64,000 bases of DNA from positions 806,001 through 870,000 of the forward strand of contig NZ_FXAZ01000001.1 of the NCBI RefSeq assembly GCF_900177815.1, given 5' to 3'. The notes beneath the pieces are model-generated. The model was not told where the DNA came from. It made no database searches and saw nothing but the letters and a program-made list of their open reading frames with translations. Positions within the stretch are counted from its first letter, which is position 1. The number at the start of each line of letters is the position of its first letter. Position numbers and translations under genes: made by a program. This DNA comes from Paenibacillus aquistagni. Lineage in GTDB: Bacteria; Bacillota; Bacilli; Paenibacillales; Paenibacillaceae. Positions 57,763-64,000 of the stretch are shown piece by piece.

Positions 57763-59145
57763 GTGAAGACAACTAAGAGGAAGATGACCCTATGGCTGCT
57801 TGCGTGGCCCATCTTCATTGAGCAATTCCTACAATTTCTGCTGGGTGCGGCAGATACGCTGATGGTGAGCCGAATTTCCGATGATGCGGTTGCCGTTGTT
57901 GGATTCTCGAATCAATTGTTTTTTGCGCTGCAAACATTGTTTATGACAATCGCCAGTGGAGCAGGGATTCTCATTGCGCAGAAGCTTGGCTCGAAGAAGA
58001 GGGAAGAGGCGCGAGTGCTCGGCATTATGGCTGTCTCGGTGAGTGCGGCTATCGGTCTGTTGCTTAGCGTAATCTTATATTGGAAGCCGGTGGAGATTGC
58101 TCAGCTGCTGAATATGCCAGAGAATCTGCTTCCGCTTGCAGAAGTGTACATTTCCATTGTAGGCGGCGGCATGATACTGTCAGCGCTTATGGCGGCGCTC
58201 GGGACCGCGATTCGGAATACCGGCAATACGAAGGGGCCAATGTACACGGCTATCGGGATGAATGTGATTCACATCGTGCTGAACTATGCCTTTATTTATG
58301 GGGCATTCGGTTTTCCACAGTGGGGACTTACAGGAGTAGCGATTTCAACTTTGGTTAGCCGGCTGCTGGCCTCGATCTTTTTATACTGGCTGTTCATCCA
58401 ATCTTTTGATCAGCGCATCAAGCTGCGCGACTTTAAAATATTTGATCGCAAATTGTTCAAGGAGATCCTTCACATCGGCTGGCCGCTTGGAGTGAACTCC
58501 TCGTGCTGGGTGTTTACGCAGCTTATTATTTTCACCTTTATCGCGATGCTTGGCTCGAAGGAGCTTGCCACAAGAACGTATATGAATACGCTCGAATCGT
58601 TCTGCTTCCTGCTTGGCTTCTCGATCGCGCTGGCTGTCCAAATCCAGATTGCTCATTTGTTTGGAGCAGGACGAACAAAGGAGGCGTATCAAGGAGCTTA
58701 TCGTGCTCTGCTTATAGGACTTGGTCTGGTAACAGTCAATGCTTTCTTAGTATTCGTGATGGGAAAGAGGATCCTAGGCTTGTTTACAAGCGATCAGGAG
58801 ATCATTACGATAGCAGGCTCGCTTTTGCTGCTTAATTTGCTTTTACAGCCGGGCAAGATGCTCAATATGGCGCTTGGCAATGCACTGAATGCAGTAGGGG
58901 ATACGAAGTTCCCGATGTGGACCGCCATTTTCTCCATGTGGTTGATTGCTACGCTTTTGTCCTATTATTTGGGCGTCGAATGGGGATACGGCCTAGTCGG
59001 CATCTATGTGTGCATGATTGCCGATGAATATGTGCGCGGCCTGCTCGCGTTATGGCGCTGGAGAGAACGCAAATATCTAAAGCGTGCCGAAGCAGAGCAG
59101 CAAGCAGGTGTACTGCCGACAAATGGAGCGGTCGCTTTTGAATAA
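57763..59145 (+). CDS. MATE-family efflux transporter
   Basis: A 460-residue MATE protein with 12 TM helices: 'WPIFIEQFLQFLLGAADTLMVSRI' (helix 1), 'GTAIRNTGNTKGPMYTAIGMNVIHIVLNY' near the middle and 'GNALNAVGDTKFPMWTAIFSMW' in the second half are MATE hallmarks. It should export a cationic drug or metabolite using Na+ or H+. GTG 57763 has AGGAGG 7 bases upstream, preferred over ATG 57730-region frames. Likely activated by the divergent AraC protein. Confidence 0.9.
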   Translation: MKTTKRKMTLWLLAWPIFIEQFLQFLLGAADTLMVSRISDDAVAVVGFSNQLFFALQTLFMTIASGAGILIAQKLGSKKREEARVLGIMAVSVSAAIGLLLSVILYWKPVEIAQLLNMPENLLPLAEVYISIVGGGMILSALMAALGTAIRNTGNTKGPMYTAIGMNVIHIVLNYAFIYGAFGFPQWGLTGVAISTLVSRLLASIFLYWLFIQSFDQRIKLRDFKIFDRKLFKEILHIGWPLGVNSSCWVFTQLIIFTFIAMLGSKELATRTYMNTLESFCFLLGFSIALAVQIQIAHLFGAGRTKEAYQGAYRALLIGLGLVTVNAFLVFVMGKRILGLFTSDQEIITIAGSLLLLNLLLQPGKMLNMALGNALNAVGDTKFPMWTAIFSMWLIATLLSYYLGVEWGYGLVGIYVCMIADEYVRGLLALWRWRERKYLKRAEAEQQAGVLPTNGAVAFE

Positions 59146-59166
59146 AAGAATGCTAATACGTAAACA

Positions 59167-59206
59167 TCCCCCTAAGCCTCAAGCTTCAGGGGGATTGGTT
59201 TTGTTA
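59167..59206. terminator. Terminator between convergent MATE and oxidoreductase genes
   Basis: TCCCCCT pairs with AGGGGGA, extended by AAGC/GCTT with one mismatch; TTGGTTTTG follows on the plus strand. Confidence 0.65.
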
Positions 59207-59256
59207 CGCTTGCAGCTCGATGTAATGCTTGCAGCTCAACGTTACGCCTGCAGTTC
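59203..59256 (-). repeat. 19-bp tandem repeat at a gene end
   Basis: Three copies of GAGCTGCAAGCGTAAC-like units (first GAACTGCAGGCGTAAC, then GAGCTGCAAGCATTAC, then GAGCTGCAAGCGTAAC) follow each other every 19 bases on the minus strand. The first copy encodes the last codons and stop (ELQA) of the oxidoreductase. Confidence 0.6.
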
Positions 59257-60237
59257 GCTTAACTTCACAGCGCGCTGCTCAGCCGCTGAACGATTGGATG
59301 CTTCCATCAGTCTCGTTAATTCGATGGCCATGGTTACATTGTCTGCGGTCTTTACACCGGTTTGAATGCTTTGCACCCATTGATCAAACGCGTTTGGCGC
59401 ATTTGCTTCAATTGGAATAGCGACCATGCTTCCATCTTCATGAACCGTGCTTCTGACGTACAGCTTATCTGCATCCTGGAAGCCGTACATCAGGCTGCCG
59501 GACATACCGTGAATCTCAATCGTAAATGGAGAGTTAGGGGTAACAAAACCGGTCTCAACCACACCGATAGCACCGTCTGCATAGCTTAGAATCGAAATGG
59601 CGTTATCCTCAACCTCACGTCCAGTCATATAGCCGTATTGGGTGCTGACAGCTGCGGGTTCTCCCAAGATTAAGCGAGTCAAATACATGGGATGGCAGCC
59701 AAGATCAATCATTGCGCCGCCATGAGTCTCCTTAAGGTTATAAAAATGCTCTGGCAGCCAATTGGCAACGGCGCCGTTATGAGCCATGCGAACACGAGCG
59801 TGTGTCAGCTTGCCCAGCCAGCCCTCTTGAAGCACTTGTTGGATCGCGAGCGTATAGCCATCATAAAGTCTTGGCAGAGATACCGTAAGGGAGACACCTG
59901 CTTTGTTCACGGCCTCCACAATGGCATTGGCTTCCTTGAGCGTAGGCGCAATCACCTTCTCTGTGAAGATATGCTTGCCAGCCGCGGCCGCCTTCAACAT
60001 GACATCATGGTGGGCATCTGTTGGTGTGTCCACGATGACACCTGCAATATCTTCTTGCTGCAGCAATTGCTCCAGCGTTTCATAATAAGGGACTTGTCTT
60101 GCTTCTGCCTCACGGCGGCCTCGCTTTGCATCTTCGTCCCAAATCCCTGCAATAACAGTATCAGGATGCTCATTTGCTAACTTTGCATAATCTCCGGCAT
60201 GCACATGCCAGAAGCTCAACATACCTACCTTTATCAT
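59242..60237 (-). CDS. Gfo/Idh/MocA-family oxidoreductase
   Basis: A 331-residue NAD(P)-dependent sugar-type oxidoreductase. The N-terminal Rossmann domain has 'VGMLSFWHVHAGDYA', an atypical dinucleotide loop (His in place of the usual GxGxxG). 'VDTPTDAHHDVMLKAAAAGKHIFTEKVIA' carries the EK motif (Lys catalytic), and 'GGAMIDLGCHPMYLTRLI' holds the conserved DxxxH pair. Substrate unknown. The start ATG is preceded by GGAAGGATACCC. It ends in a 19-bp tandem repeat and converges on the MATE gene. Confidence 0.85.
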   Translation of the reverse strand: MIKVGMLSFWHVHAGDYAKLANEHPDTVIAGIWDEDAKRGRREAEARQVPYYETLEQLLQQEDIAGVIVDTPTDAHHDVMLKAAAAGKHIFTEKVIAPTLKEANAIVEAVNKAGVSLTVSLPRLYDGYTLAIQQVLQEGWLGKLTHARVRMAHNGAVANWLPEHFYNLKETHGGAMIDLGCHPMYLTRLILGEPAAVSTQYGYMTGREVEDNAISILSYADGAIGVVETGFVTPNSPFTIEIHGMSGSLMYGFQDADKLYVRSTVHEDGSMVAIPIEANAPNAFDQWVQSIQTGVKTADNVTMAIELTRLMEASNRSAAEQRAVKLSELQA

Positions 60238-60479
60238 TGGGTATCCTTCCTTTCGCTGTCCATCGTATAGAGCTTGGATGAAATATTTCTAGCTTAACAC
60301 AGATTATAATTTGTTTGTATGCGATTTCAACCTTATTGAACAACTTCGTATTAGGTTAATAATAAATAGGAGCATGTTTATTCCTATAAAAAGGCTTTAC
60401 AAACTTTGAATGGCATTCATTTCTAGGATTCGCTATCATGGAACTAAGACTCAATTGCAGCTGAAAGAAGGGATTCAGA

Positions 60480-61430
60480 ATGGACATTGCCGTTACGGCT
60501 AATCTTAGAGATGAGATCAGGCAATCATTGAAGGAGCGTTATCCGAAGATCCATTGGCACTATATTCGCTCATTGCAAGAATTAGATACAAACATGGCTC
60601 AGCAGGTTGAGGCTGTGGTGACCTTTGGCGGTGATATTACGGAGGAGGCAGCTGCTCAACTTCCTTCGCTTCGCTGGATTCAAATTCTTAGTGCAGGCGT
60701 TGAGAACCTGCCTTTTGATGCCTTGCAGGCACGTCATATTCAAGTCACAAATGCAAGAGGCATCCATGCGATTCCAATGGCAGAGTTTGCGATCGGATTG
60801 ATGCTGCAGGAAGTTAAGCAGTTCACAACGCTCTACGAGCAGCAGCAGAGAAAAGAATGGTACAAAAAGCTGTCCTTCGGTGAATGCTTTGGAAAGACGC
60901 TAACGGTAATCGGGACTGGGGCAATCGGTACGGCGATCGCCAATCTGGCAAAGGCATTAGGCATGCATGTCATTGGCGTAAATCGCACGGGTGGCGCCAG
61001 GTCAGAATTTGATGAGATTGTGCAGCAGGACAGGGCTCATCTTGCGCTGGAAAAGAGTGATTTTGTCGTCATCGTTGCTCCTTTGACTGCTTCGACAAAG
61101 CATTGGTTTAATGATCGCATGTTATCTTGCATGAAGCCGGATAGCGTGCTGATCAATCTTGGACGCGGGGAGCTTATCGTCGAGGAGGATCTCATTCACA
61201 TATTAAAAGAAGAGAAGATTGCACGCGCTTATTTGGACGTCTTTCAGGTTGAACCTCTTCCTGCCGATTCTCCATTATGGAGCTTGCCGAATTGCGTCAT
61301 AACGCCGCACGTATCAGCTCTCACTCCTCTTTATGTAGATCGAAGCGTCGTGATCCTAGAGGACAATCTTAAGAATTACCTGCAGCAAGAAGCGTTAGTT
61401 AATACGATTGATCTAGAGGCCAGATATTAA
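60480..61430 (+). CDS. D-isomer-specific 2-hydroxyacid dehydrogenase
   Basis: A 316-residue NAD-dependent enzyme. 'TLTVIGTGAIGTAIANLAKALGMHVIGVNRT' (around residue 138-168) is the dinucleotide fold with GTGAIG. The catalytic residues lie in 'VLINLGRGELIVEEDLIHIL' (Arg), 'AYLDVFQVEPLP' (Glu) and 'NCVITPHVSALT' (His). It reduces a 2-keto acid or oxidises a D-2-hydroxy acid; substrate unknown. AGAAGGG precedes the ATG. The nucleotidyltransferase gene follows after 18 bases, so the two are likely one operon. Confidence 0.87.
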   Translation: MDIAVTANLRDEIRQSLKERYPKIHWHYIRSLQELDTNMAQQVEAVVTFGGDITEEAAAQLPSLRWIQILSAGVENLPFDALQARHIQVTNARGIHAIPMAEFAIGLMLQEVKQFTTLYEQQQRKEWYKKLSFGECFGKTLTVIGTGAIGTAIANLAKALGMHVIGVNRTGGARSEFDEIVQQDRAHLALEKSDFVVIVAPLTASTKHWFNDRMLSCMKPDSVLINLGRGELIVEEDLIHILKEEKIARAYLDVFQVEPLPADSPLWSLPNCVITPHVSALTPLYVDRSVVILEDNLKNYLQQEALVNTIDLEARY

Positions 61431-61448
61431 TTAAGGAAGGTGAACGCA

Positions 61449-62234
61449 ATGACATTAACCTATCCTTCTTCAAGCACACGGGAAGAGAAGCTGAAGCATG
61501 CTCACATGATCAAGGAATTGATGCTCAATCGTTACGATACGGCTGTTATCGCTATCGGCCTCTATGGCTCCTTGGGAGCGGGGACGGAACTTCCTTACTC
61601 CGATATCGAAATGCATGTGATCGTAGACGACACGGTTTCGCCGCGCGACTTTGAATTTATATGGAACGACTATAAGCTGGAGATTAATATTCGCTCAGAA
61701 CAAGAGCTGCTTCAAGCAGCCAAGATTGTAGATATGAAGTGGCCGATTACGACAGGAAGCTTAATTCGCGTACTGCCGCTGTACGATCCTAAGAAATATT
61801 TTGAGAGAGTGAAGCAGCAGGCGATCGTAACGATGCAGCAATTAGAACCATTCAAGCAGCTGGCAACCACCTACATGATACATGACTTGTATGAAACGAT
61901 GGGGAAGATTCGCGGCAATATGGAAGCAGGGGAGAGAGGATATATTCCGCTTGGCGCTATTGATCTCGTATGGGAAACGTCAATGGTGATTGGGCTGATG
62001 AATCGCCAGTACTTTACAACGAGAGCGAGAACAATAGAGGAGGCCATGAACCTGCCTTCCCTGCCAAATGGGTATCAAGCGCTCGCTGCGAAAGTGATTC
62101 AGGGCAGCCTGGAAGATGTAGAGCAGGTGTATGGTTGGTGCGAGGACTTATGGAGCGGGCTTAATGAATGGTGTGAACAACTTGGTATCGCTTATAAGAC
62201 GGAGCATGTTTCGTTAGAAGCTATGTTCAAATAA
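61449..62234 (+). CDS. ANT(4')-I-like aminoglycoside nucleotidyltransferase
   Basis: A 261-residue protein strongly like the kanamycin nucleotidyltransferase KNT/ANT(4')-Ia as I know its sequence: 'GLYGSLGAGTELPYSDIEM' (residues 37-55; KNT has GVYGSLGRQTDGPYSDIEM), with metal ligands Asp52 and Glu54. 'WPITTGSLIRVLPLYD' and 'DLYETMGKIRGN' contain the counterpart of KNT's catalytic Glu. The end 'WSGLNEWCEQLGIAYKTEHV' aligns with KNT's last helix. It may adenylylate the 4'-hydroxyl of aminoglycosides, or act on another substrate. ATG 61449 has AAGGAAGG 7 bases upstream. Confidence 0.8.
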   Translation: MTLTYPSSSTREEKLKHAHMIKELMLNRYDTAVIAIGLYGSLGAGTELPYSDIEMHVIVDDTVSPRDFEFIWNDYKLEINIRSEQELLQAAKIVDMKWPITTGSLIRVLPLYDPKKYFERVKQQAIVTMQQLEPFKQLATTYMIHDLYETMGKIRGNMEAGERGYIPLGAIDLVWETSMVIGLMNRQYFTTRARTIEEAMNLPSLPNGYQALAAKVIQGSLEDVEQVYGWCEDLWSGLNEWCEQLGIAYKTEHVSLEAMFK

Positions 62235-62277
62235 ATGTACATCGAGCCTGAATTAATAGAAAAGGAGTGGAAGAATC

Positions 62278-63009
62278 ATGATCAAAATTGTGTTGGTCAG
62301 ACATGGACAGAGTGAGTGGAATTTGGAAAATCGATTTACCGGCTGGACGGATGTGGACTTGTCCGATCAGGGCCTTCATGAAGCAAGACAAGCAGGCGCG
62401 ATCTTGAAGAAGAACGGCTATATCTTCGATGAAGCTTATACGTCTTATCTGAAGCGCGCGATTCGGACGCTGTGGATCATGCTGCACGAATTGGATATGA
62501 TGTGGATACCGGTATACAAAACGTGGAAGCTGAATGAACGTCACTACGGTGCGCTTCAGGGATTGAACAAAGCAGAAACAGCAGAGAAATATGGGGAAGA
62601 TAAGGTACAGGCATGGCGGCGCTCTGTCGATGTGCGTCCACCTGCTCTTAACGAAGACGATCCAAGATATGAAGGCGGTCATCCTGCATATCGTCACTTG
62701 AATGAAGGGCAAGTGCCTAAGACAGAGAATTTATTGGACACTGAAGCACGTGTGCTTGACTACTGGAATGAACGCATTGTGCCTGATCTCAAGGTGGGAA
62801 GACATATTCTCATTGCAGTTCACGGCAATACGATACGGGCACTGGTGAAGCATTTAGACCAATTGGAGGGAGACGGCATCGTCAGCCTGAACATCCCAAC
62901 AGGAGTGCCGCTTGTGTATGAGCTGGATGAGGAACTGAAGCCGATTCGCCATTATTATCTTGGGGAGAATGGCCCGCTTCCTGAGCATGCAATCGAGAAG
63001 CATATCTAG
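62278..63009 (+). CDS. gpmA: 2,3-bisphosphoglycerate-dependent phosphoglycerate mutase
   Basis: A 243-residue histidine phosphatase-fold enzyme of glycolysis. '[27 protein letters not shown]' (RHG with the phosphorylated His), '[12 protein letters not shown]', '[21 protein letters not shown]' and '[16 protein letters not shown]' (second His) are the dPGM signatures. AAAAGGAGTGG precedes the ATG. Many Bacillales rely on the cofactor-independent enzyme, so this is probably an additional one. A hairpin follows at 63021. Confidence 0.95.
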   Translation: MIKIVLVRHGQSEWNLENRFTGWTDVDLSDQGLHEARQAGAILKKNGYIFDEAYTSYLKRAIRTLWIMLHELDMMWIPVYKTWKLNERHYGALQGLNKAETAEKYGEDKVQAWRRSVDVRPPALNEDDPRYEGGHPAYRHLNEGQVPKTENLLDTEARVLDYWNERIVPDLKVGRHILIAVHGNTIRALVKHLDQLEGDGIVSLNIPTGVPLVYELDEELKPIRHYYLGENGPLPEHAIEKHI

Positions 63010-63020
63010 GTCTTTAGATG

Positions 63021-63055
63021 GAACCTCTGCAGGGATGTGGAGGTTCTTGCGGTTT
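63021..63055 (+). terminator. Terminator after gpmA
   Basis: GAACCTC pairs with GAGGTTC over a 12-base loop, then TTGCGGTTT. A moderate terminator. Confidence 0.55.
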
Positions 63056-63139
63056 ATTCATTACCATTCATTTGATCTAATTCCACAGGGTGGTATATAA
63101 TCCGTAAAGGTAAATCGTTTTTATAGGAGGCGTTATTCG

Positions 63140-64000
63140 TTGTTTTCGTTTCATATCGAGAGATCGAAGGAGAGAACATGGCTCTACATGCTGATGCTGC
63201 TGGTACTTCTGATCTCCTCCGCAATTGTACTTACAAAAGGGCATTACTTCTTGCTAGGTGATTTGGACAAGCCAAACAATGACGATGTAAAGTACATACA
63301 TAGTGCCAAATTGCTCATTAACGAAGGCGTTTTGGCGTATAACAGCGGCAATGAGCCGTCTACTTTCATAATGCCGCTGTTTCCCATCATGCTGGCAGGC
63401 TTTATGAAGGTGTTTGGCCAAGGCGATGCCGCTATTATCGCCTTCCGCTTGTTCCAATGCTTGCAGCAGGCGGCGAGCTTGTATTTTATTTTTATCATTG
63501 CAAGGTATATGTTCAACTCGCGAGCAGCGATCATTGCATGTGTTATCAGTGCCTTGTATTGGCCAGACTACTTCTCATCCGGGGTTATTTTGACCGAATC
63601 GACCTTCCGACTTGTTATTCTAGCACTTATTGCTGTGTCGATAGCCGCTGTTCAGCGCAAGCGTGCTGGATGGTATCTCGGAGTCGGCGTGCTTGTCGCA
63701 TTAGCCGCATACTTTAAGCCGCATGCCTCTTTATTCCCAGCGATCTTCCTTATCCTGTGGTGGAAAGAGAAGTATTCGCTTAAGCAAATGATAACTTCCA
63801 TGCTTTATATCGGAGCAGCTTATGTCGTATGTCTGATGCCATGGTGGATACGCAATTGGCTGACCTTCCATCAGCTGATTATTTTCACAACATCCGGGGG
63901 GAGTCCATTCCTGCTTGGGACACGGATTGATTGGAATCTGCCATCGGCTGATTTCTTCAAGCTGTACCCCGAGTACGATCCAAAGACAATATTCGAAGGT
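63140..64000 (+). CDS. ArnT/PMT-like membrane glycosyltransferase, cut at window end
   Basis: The frame is open from TTG 63140 to the window edge: 287 residues so far, starting MFSFHIERSKERTW. TAGGAGGC precedes the TTG. It has a first TM helix at about 16-31, an extracytoplasmic acidic loop 'GDLDKPNNDDVKYIHSAKLL' (the DD pair typical of GT-C enzymes), then 'MPLFPIMLAGFMKVFGQGDA' and repeated hydrophobic segments. 'YFKPHASLFPAIFLILWW' and 'MPWWIRNWLTF' fit the GT39/GT83 polyprenyl-phosphate-sugar transferases. It probably moves a sugar from a lipid carrier at the outer face. The C-terminus lies outside the window. Confidence 0.75.
   Translation, partial: MFSFHIERSKERTWLYMLMLLVLLISSAIVLTKGHYFLLGDLDKPNNDDVKYIHSAKLLINEGVLAYNSGNEPSTFIMPLFPIMLAGFMKVFGQGDAAIIAFRLFQCLQQAASLYFIFIIARYMFNSRAAIIACVISALYWPDYFSSGVILTESTFRLVILALIAVSIAAVQRKRAGWYLGVGVLVALAAYFKPHASLFPAIFLILWWKEKYSLKQMITSMLYIGAAYVVCLMPWWIRNWLTFHQLIIFTTSGGSPFLLGTRIDWNLPSADFFKLYPEYDPKTIFEG

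Noticed and set aside
59692-60180. Plus-strand 162-codon frame opposite the Gfo/Idh/MocA gene
   Set aside because: The minus-strand product has the family's catalytic motifs; the plus-strand frame has Cys/His-rich text with no family pattern.

Overview
The window reads as chromosome of a low-to-moderate-GC Firmicute, most likely Paenibacillus or a close relative. The evidence is strong AGGAGG-type ribosome sites with frequent GTG/TTG starts, genes such as gpsB, uppP, a second murG-type gene, an SLH-domain M13 peptidase and YpbF/DUF2663-like, DUF2500 and DUF817 proteins, and rho-independent terminators between nearly all units. The genus is inference. I saw no rRNA, tRNA, CRISPR array, phage or insertion sequence.

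1-1.9 kb holds single genes: an ABM-domain protein, a small membrane protein and a SAM methyltransferase. 1.9-28.8 kb is one co-directional unit that looks like a complete nonribosomal peptide operon. A sigma-A promoter overlapped by a TetR-type palindrome precedes a TetR repressor, an ABC ATPase and its permease, a 57-residue membrane peptide, an MFS exporter, a type II thioesterase and two giant NRPSs of 2891 and 4547 aa, ending in a strong terminator. The assembly line has six A-T modules: [C-lobe stub]-A-T-C-A-T-C-A-T / C-A-T-E-C-A-T-C-A-T-E-[A-like scrap]-[terminal C-like]. Signature residues read by eye suggest Val at module 5 and Ile/Val at module 6. Modules 3 and 4 have near-identical A domains, so they should load the same, unassigned residue. 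The E domains predict D residues at positions 4 and 6. There is no integral thioesterase; release may use the C-terminal condensation-like domain. A convergent sfp-type phosphopantetheinyl transferase follows.

29-48 kb is mostly housekeeping and single-gene units: GNAT, Nudix, oligoendopeptidase (M3), SLH-M13 peptidase, several small membrane proteins, an alpha/beta hydrolase, DUF817, SRPBCC, gpsB, an MBL-fold/TetR operon with twin operators, a murG-type glycosyltransferase preceded by a deleted Nudix gene, and a phoX-tatA operon that pairs a Tat-exported phosphatase with a Tat component.

48-64 kb contains DinB, membrane and hydrolase genes, an FAD-linked oxidase coupled to a half-size MFS protein, rpiA, a MarR gene, uppP, a divergent AraC/MATE pair with a 15-bp direct repeat, a Gfo/Idh/MocA oxidoreductase, a 2-hydroxyacid dehydrogenase, an ANT(4')-I-like aminoglycoside nucleotidyltransferase homologue, gpmA and the start of an integral-membrane glycosyltransferase cut by the window end. 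The best candidate for an undescribed system is the NRPS operon, especially its N-terminal half-condensation stub, its duplicated A domains and its TE-less tail. Domain, specificity and family calls were made by eye, without database searches.
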